From Candidatus Bathyoplasma sp. NZ (GTDB lineage Bacteria > Bacillota_I > Bacilli_A > MAG-NZ), in contig JABENI010000016.1 in NCBI GenBank assembly GCA_013332095.1, forward strand, positions 1-64,000: DNA of 64,000 nt. The letters run 5' to 3'. Below the pieces are notes generated by a model that was given only the letters and a program-made list of their open reading frames with translations, had not been told where the DNA came from and ran no database searches. Position 1 is the first letter of the stretch; each line of letters opens with the position of its first letter. The translations under genes were made by a program, and so were the position numbers. Shown one piece after another: positions 9,001-18,102 of the stretch.

Positions 9001-11235
9001 TGTATTAATATTCGGTAACTCACCATCAATATAATCTTCCAACTCATAGCCATTTTTATTATTTATTGCAGCTAATGTCCTTTGAACCCTTAATCCATAT
9101 TTTGGTTTGAATTCGCACATTAATTTATTTACAAATTCTTCATCACAATCATTAATATAACATATTTGTTCGAAATATTCCTCTAGAAAACTATCCATAT
9201 TCAATTCTAGTGCATCAATTTCTTTTTTCATTTCGCTTAATATAATGAGATTTTTAAAATCCTTTCTTCTTGTTGCTGTAATCACAAAACTTTTATAATT
9301 TTTCAAAATGGATTCGCTACCATAACCGTTTTGTACTGATAAATTTACAAATTCAATATTTATAAAATTATTAATTGGTTCATACTGATTTAATTCAACT
9401 GCTAATTGAATAAAATATTTATACATTTTCCAACTATCAAAAAAATTTGCAATTTTTCTATTAAAAAATTTAAATAATGGTTTTAAATATAAGACTTTAA
9501 AGTCAACTTGATCTTTAACATGTTTTTCTGAAAAATATCTCTTTATGCTCTCATGATAAAGAGAGAAATTTCCATAACCATCAATGTTAAGAATATGCTT
9601 TATTTTATCTAATCTATTATTAGTTACTTTTTGTTTTATGAAAGCTAGAATAGTTTTTATCTCGCATGAATTCAGAGGAATATTCGTACAACATAGTAGA
9701 GATAAAATTCTATTTTCACAATCATTTCCTTCAATAAGATATTCATAATATTTTTCAATATTACCTTCATAAATTTTAATAGCAGATATAAATTCATTTT
9801 GATTTTCTTTATTAACATTCCTAAGAGCATTTACCATATATTTAGTGTATAAAAAATTACCTTTTGTCTTGCTGTAAATTTCGCAACTTGAATCTTCTAA
9901 ATTAAAAAATTCAAGATACTTTTTGGTCTCTTTATCAGTGATTCTAGAAATATCAATTTTTTGAATATTACAATTATTATCCAAAGGCTGTGATAAAAGC
10001 AAGAGTTTTATGTTTAAATCTTTTATAATTTTTATAAATCTTAAAACCTTATTTAGTTCATTTTCATTTTTTACTCGTTTAATATGGTCTAATCCGTCTA
10101 AAATAAGTATAAATTTTAAATTAGTTTTTTTAAAAAAATCAATAATTTCTTGCTCTGATACTGCTGAAACAGTTATAAATTCTTTGTATGAAATCTTATA
10201 ATTATTTATTAGTTGATCTTTAATTGTATAAAGCATTTGTTGATAGTTACATCTCTCTTTCAAGTGAGAATCTTCTACTGAAATATAGAAATGTAATTTT
10301 ACGATATTAGTTTCTGTATTATTCAATAAAGAATTACTAATTTTTTCGCTAACCCATGATTTCCCTGAACCAGGCTCCCCAATAATGTGCACACTATTTT
10401 CTTTTTTTAATATATTTAATATGCTCTCTATAATTTCATGCCTATTAATATATTCTTTTTCGTATATAGGAAAATTGTTATCAATTATATCTTTTATACG
10501 GTAAACACCTAAATTTTTAAATAATTCATCTGTTGTATAAGCCTTTTCTGAAAATATCCTGCATGATCTTATTTTTTCTTCAATATTTCTTGCAAGATTT
10601 TCCGAAGACTCATTTTGATACGGAAATTGTCCAATTCCTATATCATTATTTAACAACTCTAAAATAAAATTATCAAATAATTTAGGGACATCATAATCAA
10701 ATGAAACTTCCTTAGGTACAGAAAAAAAAGTTAATTCAGAAAGAAATTTTTTAAATATTTCCATATTCGAATGCTCATTTTCAAAATTGTTTTTTAATTT
10801 ATTAAAATTTTCTCTAATATTATTATTTTCTATTATTTTATCTATTTTTAACTTATATGAACGCAAATTTAACAATTTTTCACTTGTATTATCCTTTTTA
10901 AATAAATCTTCACCCAAAACCCTATTCGTAATTATAACTAACTTATAACTGACCTGCTTGTTCATAAGACCTAAATAAGTTTTATAATGTTTATACAAAT
11001 TCAAATCACCACTTGACAACATACTCACAGTAATATTTGAATCTTTAGAATATTTTACTTGTACTTTAAGATAAACATCATTATTTTCTATAATAATATC
11101 ATCAAAATAATCTTCTATGTCTTCTAGTTTTTTTTCTATTATAATTTTAGAATTCTTATTTTCTATAAAATCTTTTATTGACAATAAAGTAGTTATTTTA
11201 TCCTGAAATTCATACCCACCACCAAATCCACTCAA
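6022..11235 (-). CDS. Avs-like STAND NTPase with N-terminal PD-(D/E)xK nuclease (antiviral defence)
   Basis: A TTG at 11235 preceded by AGGAGG at 7 bp is the likely start, giving 1737 residues; an earlier TTG at 11259 would put the AGGAGG inside the gene. Domains, numbered from 11235: residues 1-70 hold GGGYEFQDK, E34, D45/D46 and Q59-V-K61 (in VQVKYSK), the pattern of a Cap4/DUF4297-type nuclease. An NTPase follows, with Walker A GEPGSGKS (286-293) and Walker B LILDGLD (377-383), the STAND style. About 1150 residues of low-complexity helical sequence then look like a solenoid sensor. Avs proteins with this plan sense conserved phage proteins and then degrade DNA. Order and size fit Avs, but the C-terminus is too diverged to place in a numbered type. 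It sits next to a type I RM system. Confidence 0.72.
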   Translation of the reverse strand: MSGFGGGYEFQDKITTLLSIKDFIENKNSKIIIEKKLEDIEDYFDDIIIENNDVYLKVQVKYSKDSNITVSMLSSGDLNLYKHYKTYLGLMNKQVSYKLVIITNRVLGEDLFKKDNTSEKLLNLRSYKLKIDKIIENNNIRENFNKLKNNFENEHSNMEIFKKFLSELTFFSVPKEVSFDYDVPKLFDNFILELLNNDIGIGQFPYQNESSENLARNIEEKIRSCRIFSEKAYTTDELFKNLGVYRIKDIIDNNFPIYEKEYINRHEIIESILNILKKENSVHIIGEPGSGKSWVSEKISNSLLNNTETNIVKLHFYISVEDSHLKERCNYQQMLYTIKDQLINNYKISYKEFITVSAVSEQEIIDFFKKTNLKFILILDGLDHIKRVKNENELNKVLRFIKIIKDLNIKLLLLSQPLDNNCNIQKIDISRITDKETKKYLEFFNLEDSSCEIYSKTKGNFLYTKYMVNALRNVNKENQNEFISAIKIYEGNIEKYYEYLIEGNDCENRILSLLCCTNIPLNSCEIKTILAFIKQKVTNNRLDKIKHILNIDGYGNFSLYHESIKRYFSEKHVKDQVDFKVLYLKPLFKFFNRKIANFFDSWKMYKYFIQLAVELNQYEPINNFINIEFVNLSVQNGYGSESILKNYKSFVITATRRKDFKNLIILSEMKKEIDALELNMDSFLEEYFEQICYINDCDEEFVNKLMCEFKPKYGLRVQRTLAAINNKNGYELEDYIDGELPNINTKTAKYIMNSKNPEKVLEFIQNLEISRDVLYFLWELDLKCPKIKDSDIDFNGLLILSGFHVKLSTFNISKAKEILDKTYIINSELLKLISFTHECDKSNLEHFNYLKEKTDWVSRFYYVLVNNFNLNKYKDDRIFIKYIKLLKNTHKNRYEGKPRACDMHFSFFEVNFLIRNIINNLKNEENIYAILDIILFSDENIIFGIHGLNIEELLDFINFKIKNRYMWKIYRKYLKFHKNSEFSYLELADYSHKLSHIRIKNNKRINKNFAKFVSELLAYTSRKDISFSCMIETVSLIEIPVEKLKFYYELLTYSRYILYRTDGKETRHFEYQIFEKFIKDFQEQAIWYVINKIRRYPNDYNIEKMINCIFENIEGIDENLVLLIYKSLNAGELTNIFESYARIINNNNTKIDDAKISYFEKDLCAKIYTQNNYKPIGKIDELNKFISHINYKYKKFEDLSIFKIEDGNIEKSDMNKTPFIVLDENYDLNNFWIDLRDKNIDYNHSEGVTILKHNINTILRNIKFGYKTDDLHSKIDYLIKIVEDVAEDEIFIEFLVKCFINIKDGWYRSCEYIHYFDKAYNISEQKTSEMLFIYLEKEMNSNFYTYNFSFNVIRLIKKYYNESFCSSLEALIIYQKKRLPYFKKELKLNLEIPKIYNKNTLIILLMMEKMKRLDKHSILNTLSSFKEINDIDNYKNPLSQALKDFYSAYDGNYKIIYRVLYDQFKTNINQLKKDMDIMNIMNSTDIILKAELGLVDFNNEENKIVTNTSERNIQCLLFANNLEKFINIEGIEQIEELFSDSVKYETFLNKNIMPWTEFWSILYPKLIIQNQLYCLILNHINNNVRDNKFNKYEISFIYNQTRFDIEKLIEQNNAQFIPINKNDFIIIEDRLYTHISKDYKMHVERKSENYILQSPVFTKEYIFDIKNDIRKNRDINPYTLNCFHDVNLNMTYKNICSNHGNERVEIAIVMFITKNEYEKLKIFYGKKVKIIGGKIFE

Positions 11236-11407
11236 CGTATTCCCTCCTAAATTATTCAAAATAACATTGTAATATCATTATGAATAATATATTTCCAAGC
11301 ATAAATAATGTAATTTTTTCATATTTCAGTATTACGTTTATAAAATAATTGATTTTTTACTATAGAATAAAAAAATTATTTTTTAAAATTTATATTGATA
11401 AAAGATT

Positions 11408-11430
11408 AAAACCATCTCAAATGACGGTTT
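11408..11430. terminator. Bidirectional terminator-like hairpin
   Basis: AAACC pairs with GGTTT around a short loop and is followed by six T on the plus strand. Read on the minus strand it lies after the small genes at 11574-12132. The rest of 11236-11573 is AT-rich and probably carries the promoter of the Avs-like gene. Confidence 0.5.
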
Positions 11431-11573
11431 TTTATTGCAATTACAGAAAAACAAATATTTCATTAAAAATTAATAATAACTTATTATATAGATTTAGTAT
11501 TAAGCAAGAATAATAAATTTTTTTATTGCATTTGGATTTAAAAGTATCTCTTTATTTACTCCTGTTATAAATA

Positions 11574-11936
11574 TTACAACTTATATCTTTTTTCATAAAA
11601 ATCTTTAGTTTCATCCGGTAACTCACTCAGAACTTCATCATAAGATTCACATCTGAACTCAAATTTCACTCCTATTAATTCCATATGCTCCTCAAACAAT
11701 GTTTTAATTTTGCAACTCGTAGCCATTGTCTCTCTATATTTTTCCGAATCATTTTTTAAATTATCATCATCAATTTTAAATAAAACATTCAAAAGTATAT
11801 GTTTTTTGTTAGTTTTATTTTCACGCCAATGATTATATATAGCGAGTAAATGTTTTACATTTTGCCAATAATCAAAATGTGAATATTCTAAATCTAACAA
11901 CTGATCAAACAAATTCATCCATTCGTTTGTATTCAA
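11574..11936 (-). CDS. Unknown 120-residue protein
   Basis: I do not recognise this protein. It is mixed alpha/beta in composition, acidic, with aromatic residues near the start (DYWQNVKHLLAIYNHW) and no membrane segment. The start is either TTG at 11936 or ATG at 11918. Neither has a ribosome site, and both lie inside or beside the end of the previous ORF (stop at 11905), which suggests translational coupling or a frameshift in one original gene. Its place beside the Avs-like gene makes a defence-island passenger or accessory possible. That is inference only. Confidence 0.5.
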   Translation of the reverse strand: MNTNEWMNLFDQLLDLEYSHFDYWQNVKHLLAIYNHWRENKTNKKHILLNVLFKIDDDNLKNDSEKYRETMATSCKIKTLFEEHMELIGVKFEFRCESYDEVLSELPDETKDFYEKRYKL

Positions 11937-12132
11937 TTAATATATTAGGATACATTTTTTCGGCATTGTCTTTTAATTTTTCATAAATTTTTTCATTTGG
12001 TATTTTCTTTATCATTTTATTTTCCTCCTTATTTTTAAAATACTTAAAATATGTCTTATTTAATTGCTTGTTTAAATGATATTCCATTTCAAAATCTGTC
12101 AATAGAACTTGTCGTTTGAACCAATTCGGCAT
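11905..12132 (-). CDS. Unknown small protein, two possible starts
   Basis: The frame is open from ATG 12132 (MPNWFKRQ), but an internal ATG at 12015 has an excellent AAGGAGG site, which would give only 36 residues (MIKKIPNEKIYEKLKD...). It ends in TGA at 11905 and overlaps the next ORF by 32 bases. A different frame upstream (about 12090-12290) reads through roughly 60 codons including LIEDILKFENKVILTEFATF without a good start, so the region looks partly decayed. No family is recognised. Confidence 0.35.
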   Translation of the reverse strand: MPNWFKRQVLLTDFEMEYHLNKQLNKTYFKYFKNKEENKMIKKIPNEKIYEKLKDNAEKMYPNILIEYKRMDEFV

Positions 12133-12510
12133 TTTTGAATTTTTTATCAATTTTAACAGTTATACATAACTTAAATGTTGCAAATTCAGTTAAAATAACT
12201 TTGTTTTCAAACTTCAAAATATCTTCAATTAATTGTAATGTAACATTTAGGCATCGATATCTTTTAGCAATTTTTATAATTTATTATAACAAAAATTCCA
12301 TAATATGGCAATATTAGGTTATTATCTAGAAATTTTATTTAATTTCAACTAAATATGCTATATTTTTCCTTTTAATCCTTTGTCATTATTGCTAATGCCT
12401 TTAGAAAAATCTTCTCTTTTTGATAACTTTCTTACTGTTTTCCTAAAATAAATAGATTAATCTAGATTCAAAAATAATAATGATAAATTATTTTTTATCT
12501 AAATAAAAAA

Positions 12511-12537
12511 AGCACACGAATTATCGGGTACTTTTCA
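12511..12537 (-). terminator. Terminator-like hairpin
   Basis: An 11-bp stem with two mismatches, around the loop ATTA, ends on the minus strand in seven T. The surrounding gap 12300-12700 is AT-rich and shows no convincing gene. Confidence 0.35.
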
Positions 12538-12657
12538 GAAATTTATTTTAATTATGATAGTCACCTTAGAATACAAGTAATATCTATTTTATAAAATGTA
12601 ATGATTTACAGAAAAGAGAATTCTGCTTCATTTATAAAGATATTAATGAGAAAATGA

Positions 12658-12684
12658 CAAAAACCCACAAACTGGGTTTTTTTA
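12658..12684. terminator. Terminator of the copper operon
   Basis: AAACCCA pairs with TGGGTTT around loop CAAAC, with a T-run on both strands. It lies 42 bp after the multicopper oxidase stop and closes the copper operon on the minus strand. Confidence 0.7.
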
Positions 12685-12725
12685 TTAAATAGTGTTTTTA
12701 TTACTAAAAATTCATAACTACTAAA

Positions 12726-14210
12726 CTAATCTATTACTTCAAATCTCCCCATCATGCCTCTTTCTTCATGAGAAAGAATATGACAATGATACATAAAAAG
12801 ACCAGTATGTTTAAACATTACTTGTACTTTTACCTTGTGACCTTCTCTTACATACACTGTGTCTTTCCATCCAAAATCTTTTGGATCTACTTTTTCACCA
12901 TCAATTTCTACTATCAAAAATCTTGCATTATGAGGATGAAAAGAATGATGTTTATTTGAAATATTATCAATTTCTAAGTAATAAATTTGATTTTTAGTAA
13001 AAGTTTCATCAATTGTATTCATACTAAATTGTTTTCCATTAATTTGATCATTGTCTAATACAAAAGTATTTGTTGTTGCTTGTCCTGTATATTCTTCATA
13101 CATTAAAATAGGGGCTAAGGTACTTATCATATTTGTAGTAAATGGTTTGTCAAAATCGTCATCAGTATCATCATTTATTTTTAAAGTTAATACTTGTTGT
13201 CCATTAGCAATAATATTAACTTCATCTCCAATTTCTTTTGAAGTTAAATCAATTAAAATTTCATACCTTTCACCAGCTGCGATTTCCATAAAATCTTTTT
13301 CTTGACTATTCTCCAAAAATCCCACATCAGTTGCAATAACATTTATTTTATCATTTGTATCAGTTGAAATATCCATTATTCCATGATTACTACCATTTAA
13401 TAACCTCAACCTAATAACTTCACTTCTAACTTCTTTGTAAGGAATGTAAAAACCATTACTCATTATTGTAAAACCACTAGTAGTAGATTGGTTTGAACCA
13501 TCTCCATCTTCAAACATCATACCCATCATATTACTTCTATTCATCATACCAGTTCCACCCATCATTCCGTGGTGTCCATAGGCTAAATTACCATTTTCAT
13601 CAAATTTCTTTGCTTGTAAAACTAGTGGTATGTCATTAACACCGTAAATATCAGGCAAGTCTAATGAATCACTATATTCATCTTCTATAATTATCATACC
13701 GGCTAAACCTTTATAAGCTTGACTTGCAGTAGTACCTAGTGCATGAGGGTGATACCAAATAGTTGCAGCAGCTTGAGAAATTTCCAGATTATATGTTTTT
13801 TCTTCTCCAGGGTATACTCTAGCATTTGGCTCTGCTGCACCGTCACTCATCCCATTAGTTTCTAAACCATGCCAATGAAGAGTAGTTGCTTCATCCAAGT
13901 TATTCATTAATATTGGGTTAAAAGTATCACCTTTTCTCATTTTGAAAGTCTTCCCTAAATAACCTTGCTCATTATAACTAAGAACATCTGTTTTAAAACC
14001 TTCAACAAACTCAAACTCAGTTTTATCGGCAGTAATTATAAAATCTTCATCGAGTGATGAAACATCTATTAATTCAGGAATAAATAACTCTTCATTATTT
14101 CTTATCATATCGACTGTCTTATTGTTCATCAGGTACATTACTCCAAAAGTCACAACTGCTCCAACAACAACTGAAACAAAAATTAATGCAATTACTTTTA
14201 TACTTTTCAT
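12726..14210 (-). CDS. Multicopper oxidase, CueO-like
   Basis: About 494 residues from ATG 14210 (AAGGGG 10 bp upstream; a GTG at 14219 is less likely). An N-terminal membrane anchor or uncleaved signal spans roughly residues 2-28. Copper ligand motifs are complete: HWHG (about 112), WYHPH, HSFHPHN, and near the C-terminus HCHILSHEERGMM, which holds the type 1, 2 and 3 ligands. A methionine-rich stretch (HHGMMGGTGMM and following) is like the CueO Met-rich insert that binds Cu(I). The enzyme oxidises Cu(I) to the less toxic Cu(II) outside the membrane using O2. It follows cueP by 17 bp as the last gene of the copper operon. Need for O2 suggests exposure to oxygen at least at times. Confidence 0.92.
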   Translation of the reverse strand: MKSIKVIALIFVSVVVGAVVTFGVMYLMNNKTVDMIRNNEELFIPELIDVSSLDEDFIITADKTEFEFVEGFKTDVLSYNEQGYLGKTFKMRKGDTFNPILMNNLDEATTLHWHGLETNGMSDGAAEPNARVYPGEEKTYNLEISQAAATIWYHPHALGTTASQAYKGLAGMIIIEDEYSDSLDLPDIYGVNDIPLVLQAKKFDENGNLAYGHHGMMGGTGMMNRSNMMGMMFEDGDGSNQSTTSGFTIMSNGFYIPYKEVRSEVIRLRLLNGSNHGIMDISTDTNDKINVIATDVGFLENSQEKDFMEIAAGERYEILIDLTSKEIGDEVNIIANGQQVLTLKINDDTDDDFDKPFTTNMISTLAPILMYEEYTGQATTNTFVLDNDQINGKQFSMNTIDETFTKNQIYYLEIDNISNKHHSFHPHNARFLIVEIDGEKVDPKDFGWKDTVYVREGHKVKVQVMFKHTGLFMYHCHILSHEERGMMGRFEVID

Positions 14211-14227
14211 TATCCCCACACCCCTTT

Positions 14228-14734
14228 TTATTTAATTTTCATTGTTGTTACACAAGTTTGGTCTCCGTGATTTGTTGTAAATTCCTCAGTTGCAGTTTTA
14301 CCATCAAGACTCACAGTGATTTCAAGCACCTTTTCTCTAGGTAACCAAAGATCTAAAAATCCGTTATTTTGTGTTTTAACTTTCTCGTCTACAATTATTG
14401 TTCCACTTTCATCTTTTACCAAAACATCAAATTCCTTATTTTTAATTTCGCCCTCACACCCCGTTGGACTATGTTGAGTTCAACCGTGTGTATATGTTTC
14501 ATAAGGTGCTATTGATAGATAAAATTCATCTGTTGGCATATCGTAATAACTTGTATTACCATCATCACGAATTTCTAAAACTTCATCTGTTGTCGTCGCA
14601 TAATAATCAGATTTCCCAGAACTTAAATATTCTATTTTTCCTTTTATTGTCATTTCTTCGATATTCTTATCTGAACAAGAAACTAAGATAATTGTTGCTG
14701 CACCTAAAATAAATACCCTAAATATTTTTTTCAT
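14228..14734 (-). CDS. cueP: CueP-family copper-binding lipoprotein with in-frame UGA at a conserved cysteine
   Basis: Two open frames on the same strand and in the same register (14734-14483 and 14479-14228) are separated only by a TGA at 14480-14482. Read through, they give 168 residues. The protein has a signal peptide ending ILVSC (lipobox), the block IAPYETYTHG, the UGA, TQHSPTGCEGE, NNGFLDLWLPRE, and a C-terminal TCVTTMKIK, all CueP hallmarks. In Salmonella CueP the conserved cysteines are 96, 104 and 172; here UGA-to-Cys spacing is 8 and Cys-to-Cys spacing 68, identical. CueP binds copper outside the membrane. Selenocysteine at this UGA or a nonsense mutation are both possible. ATG 14734 is preferred (GGGGG upstream); a GTG at 14740 is the alternative. 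It lies in the copper operon between copA and the oxidase. Confidence 0.75.
14452..14478 (-). promoter_or_regulatory. Possible SECIS-like hairpin just after the cueP UGA
   Basis: Starting two bases after the UGA, CUCA pairs with UGAG, CA pairs with UG after one bulged A, and an inner UCC/GGG closes a small loop. Bacterial SECIS elements sit in this position inside the coding region. The stem is imperfect and the loop does not clearly match known consensus, so this is weak support. Confidence 0.25.
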
Positions 14735-14946
14735 TTTCACTTTCCCCCACTATTTCAATTCCATTAATTTCTAACTCTTTGATAACTTCATCTAAAGTAT
14801 AAAATATCTCTGTGATACTTCATTACTCACTAATTCAAACTCAGTAATATTTTCATGTTTTAGCATTATTTTTACTGCTTCTTTATCTAAATCATTGATA
14901 ATTATTTTATTAGAATATTCATCCAAATCAATTACTTTTCTAAAGA
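14718..14946 (-). pseudogene. Decayed ORF between copA and cueP
   Basis: The minus strand reads DLDEYSNKIIINDLDKEAV and KIMLKHENITEFELVSNEV, then after a frame change FYTLDEVIKELEINGIEIV, ending 14-17 bases inside the cueP start. The two parts look like one small alpha/beta protein disrupted by frameshift. No family is recognised; operon position suggests a copper-related function. The remaining gap up to 15226 holds only unclear fragments. Confidence 0.35.
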
Positions 14947-15226
14947 TACTTTTTTTTAAGAATTCCTATTTCGCATTTCCTAAATTATCTATCTTTTGTC
15001 TATAATAAATGACCTTTCATTATCAATGAATTTTCCTTTTTTAAATCCCCTTGTTTAAAAATACCTATTATTTCATTTTACAACTACCAGAAATCTTATT
15101 GGTTATCTGAATTTTAACTTCGTTTTGCTTCAGCATAAACCATTCCAATTTTTTTTGTATAATGTGATTTTAAGAAAACTAATTACAGGACACCAAAATA
15201 ACCAAACACCAATTAAAATATTTTTC

Positions 15227-15253
15227 CATTACTCTAAACAATATAGAGTAATG
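15227..15253. terminator. Hairpin after copA
   Basis: A perfect 10-bp stem (CATTACTCTA / TAGAGTAATG) lies 26 bp after the copA stop. The T-run is weak on the minus strand, so it may be a partial terminator or an RNA-stabilising hairpin. Confidence 0.4.
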
Positions 15254-15278
15254 AATAGACTAAATTTTGATTTACTCT

Positions 15279-17705
15279 CTAACTTTTATCTAATTCAACT
15301 GTATAACCAGCGCCTTTAACAATATTAATTATCTCTTCTTCTGTTTGATTTCCTTGCTTAATAAGAACCACTTTTGTTTCTATATCGAACTTTGTTTCTG
15401 TTATCCCAATACTTTTAAGTGCATCTTCTATTTTCGCTGCACACTTCATACAAGACATATCATAAATATGTGTCTTTAAGATTTTTAATTTTCCATTTTT
15501 TTCGATTATTTTCTCTGATTCAAATATTTGATTTTGATCAATTTTAAATTTATATCTTTTTAAGCGTAGAGCATTTAATACTACAAAGATTGAAGAGAAG
15601 GCCATTGATATAGCTGCTACAACCATACTCAATTTTCCCATTGCGGCAAGTGGTATAGCTACAAGGTTATAAGAAAATGCCCAAGCAAAATTTTGATAAA
15701 TATTTTTAAGAGTTGCTTTACTTATATCAATCGCCTTAATAACGGTAATTAAATCATGATTCATCAGGGTAACATCACTTGAATCTATTGCCACATCTGT
15801 ACCACTACCCATAGCAATACCAACATCAGCAATTTTTAATGCTGGTGCATCATTGATTCCATCTCCAACAAAAGCTACTACTTTACCTTCTCTTTGGAGA
15901 AGTTGTACTATTTCAGATTTTTCATGGGGTAAAACTTCAGCGTAATAATCATCTACACCAAGTTCATTTGCTATTACCCCTGTAACAGTTTTATTATCAC
16001 CTGAAATAATGTAAGGCGTTAAATTTCTTTTCTTCATTTCTTCAATTAAATATTTAGAACTTTCTTTTATTTGATCCCTTATGGAGTAAAGTCCAACTAA
16101 TTCATTATTTACAGCTATAAAGTTTACCGATTTTGCAGCTTTAATCATCGCTTCATACTCATTTTTATATTTAGAAATATCAATATTATTGTGTTCCATC
16201 AGTTTAATATTACCAATAAAGATATCTTTTTCCTCTATTTGCGCAAATAACCCTTTACCTCTAATTTCTTCAAAGGAATTTAAATCATAAACTTTATTTA
16301 TTTTTTCTTTTAAATATTCATTAACTGAAATACTAATAGGATGTGTAGAATCCTTCTGAATTGAATAAGTATAATCAAATATTTCTTGATTACCGATAAA
16401 ATCAATTACCTCTGGTTTTCCTACAGTTAAAGTACCTGTTTTATCAAAACATATAACATTTATATTTTTTGCGGTTTCAAAGAATTCTCCACCTTTATAT
16501 AAAATATGATTTTTTGCAGCTAAACCACTACCAACTAAGATTGAGGTCGGTGTGGCGAGTCCGAGTGCACAAGGACAAGATATTACAATAACGGCGATTG
16601 ATGCTTCAAATGCATTTGAAAAATCAATGTTAAATAATAAAGTTTGGATTAATAAATTAAGTAAAGCTATTGTCAAAACTACTGGTACAAAAATACTAGC
16701 TATTTTATCAGCCGTTCTTTGAACTGCAGGTTTTTCAGCACTTGCTTCTTCAACTTTTTGAATGATTTGATTTAATACTGTTTCACTACCAATTTTTGTC
16801 GTTTTGACAATAATTTTTCCGTTTAAGTTCATTGTTGCAGAAAATACTTCCGAATCAATTTCTTTTGTTACTGGTAGTGACTCTCCGGTTAACATCGATT
16901 CATCAACCGAACTATTACCTTCAACTATTACACCATCAATAGGAATTTTTTCATTTGCTAAAACAATAATAATATCATTTTTTTTAACATCGTTTATATC
17001 AATTACTTTTTCTATTCCATCAACTAAAATCCTTGCCTCTTTTGCTGCTAAATTCATCAATTCAACTAAGGCATCACTAGTTCTATTTTTTGCGATATGT
17101 TCAATATAGTTACCAACAAGCACTAAAGTTAAAATTAGTGCGCTAGTTTCAAAATAATACTCTCCGTGAGTTATATTATTAATATCATCATATATAACTA
17201 AATAAGTACTATATACAAAGGCTGTAGTCGTACTAATAACTACTAAGATATCCATTCCTAACACTTTTTGTTTCAAACCTTTATATGCTGCTAAATAAAA
17301 TCTTTTTCCAATAAGAACTTGCAGTAAAAGACCACTAACCAATTGGAAATAACCATTTCTAAATATCATCGGAATATTTAAAAATGAAAATACTTGTAAA
17401 TGGGCAAACATGCCAATTAACAAAGGTAGTGATAACATAACAGAAAAATAAACTTCATTTCTCATTTTTCTCATTACTTCTTTTTCTTCTGCTAAGACAT
17501 TACCAGTACTTGGTTTGTAACCTGCTTTTTTAATAATATTGGATATCTCAGCCAATGAAATTTTATCTTCATCATAATCTGCTATAACTTTATTGGCACT
17601 CACATTTACTTTTATTTTTACATCTTCATAAGGTATAAATGCTTTTTCAATTATTTTTGCACAATTACTACAGGTCATACCTTCAACCTTTAGGGTTGTT
17701 TTCAC
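15279..17705 (-). CDS. copA: Cu(I)-exporting P1B-type ATPase CopA with heavy-metal domains at both ends
   Basis: 808 residues. It pumps Cu(I) out of the cytoplasm at the cost of ATP. N-terminal heavy-metal domain with GMTCSNC (C12, C15), TGES actuator motif (273-276), transmembrane metal site CPC (377-379), phosphorylation motif DKTGTLT (421-427), HP (455-456) and [10 protein letters not shown] hinge; all are intact. Unusually, a second heavy-metal domain follows the last membrane helices (MSCMKC, about residue 750, ending [13 protein letters not shown]). It resembles a fused CopZ chaperone, perhaps explaining why no separate copZ is seen. It starts 11 bp after the ArsR-type gene, so they are co-transcribed. 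Confidence 0.96.
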   Translation of the reverse strand: MKTTLKVEGMTCSNCAKIIEKAFIPYEDVKIKVNVSANKVIADYDEDKISLAEISNIIKKAGYKPSTGNVLAEEKEVMRKMRNEVYFSVMLSLPLLIGMFAHLQVFSFLNIPMIFRNGYFQLVSGLLLQVLIGKRFYLAAYKGLKQKVLGMDILVVISTTTAFVYSTYLVIYDDINNITHGEYYFETSALILTLVLVGNYIEHIAKNRTSDALVELMNLAAKEARILVDGIEKVIDINDVKKNDIIIVLANEKIPIDGVIVEGNSSVDESMLTGESLPVTKEIDSEVFSATMNLNGKIIVKTTKIGSETVLNQIIQKVEEASAEKPAVQRTADKIASIFVPVVLTIALLNLLIQTLLFNIDFSNAFEASIAVIVISCPCALGLATPTSILVGSGLAAKNHILYKGGEFFETAKNINVICFDKTGTLTVGKPEVIDFIGNQEIFDYTYSIQKDSTHPISISVNEYLKEKINKVYDLNSFEEIRGKGLFAQIEEKDIFIGNIKLMEHNNIDISKYKNEYEAMIKAAKSVNFIAVNNELVGLYSIRDQIKESSKYLIEEMKKRNLTPYIISGDNKTVTGVIANELGVDDYYAEVLPHEKSEIVQLLQREGKVVAFVGDGINDAPALKIADVGIAMGSGTDVAIDSSDVTLMNHDLITVIKAIDISKATLKNIYQNFAWAFSYNLVAIPLAAMGKLSMVVAAISMAFSSIFVVLNALRLKRYKFKIDQNQIFESEKIIEKNGKLKILKTHIYDMSCMKCAAKIEDALKSIGITETKFDIETKVVLIKQGNQTEEEIINIVKGAGYTVELDKS

Positions 17706-17716
17706 TCAATTACCTC

Positions 17717-18058
17717 CTAAAAACACCGATACTCTTTATTATTTTTGGCAATTTTTTTAAAATTATCAACATCTTCTTTTAGAGCATTATCTTTGTTTCT
17801 TACAGCTTTTAGTATTGTCATCAAAAAATTGTAGTCTTCAAATTGTTCATTATAATAGTAAAAAATTCTTGTTGATGTTCTTTTAGTCTTTAAAATAGAA
17901 AATTCTCTTAACTTTGAAAGACTTTTTGAAACTGTGACTTGATGAAGATCCAGAATTTCCTGAAGTTGACATCCACACAGTTCACCCTGCATTAATAAAT
18001 TCAAAATTCTTAGTTTAGAATTATCCGAACATAACTTAAATAACACTGATTTTTCCAT
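17717..18058 (-). CDS. ArsR/SmtB-family metal-responsive repressor
   Basis: 113 residues from ATG 18058, chosen because GGAGGTG lies 4-10 bp upstream; an ATG at 18070 would put that site inside the gene. A winged helix-turn-helix covers roughly 10-80, with ELCGCQLQ at about 27-34, the place where ArsR-type sensors often carry metal-binding cysteines, and HQVTVSKSLSKLRE as recognition helix. The C-terminus ends YRCF, adding another cysteine. These repressors leave DNA when metal binds. First gene of the copA-cueP-oxidase operon, with a perfect palindrome between promoter and start, so autoregulation in response to copper is likely. Confidence 0.87.
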   Translation of the reverse strand: MEKSVLFKLCSDNSKLRILNLLMQGELCGCQLQEILDLHQVTVSKSLSKLREFSILKTKRTSTRIFYYYNEQFEDYNFLMTILKAVRNKDNALKEDVDNFKKIAKNNKEYRCF

Positions 18059-18070
18059 GTTCACCTCCAT

Positions 18071-18090
18071 ATATAACCGAACGGTTATAT
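18071..18090. promoter_or_regulatory. Palindromic operator of the copper operon
   Basis: ATATAACCGAACGGTTATAT is a perfect inverted repeat (9-bp arms, 2-bp centre). It lies between the -10 box and the ribosome site of the ArsR-type gene, as expected for its own operator. Confidence 0.7.
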
Positions 18091-18102
18091 AACACTATAG
18101 TT

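Noticed and set aside
12135-12317. Plus-strand ORF overlapping the small unknown genes
   Set aside because: No ribosome site; the minus strand has the better coding signal.
14228-14740. UGA read as tryptophan (Mycoplasma code)
   Set aside because: Long genes here use TGG and lack internal TGA, at least one conserved gene ends in TGA, and the residue expected at this position is cysteine.
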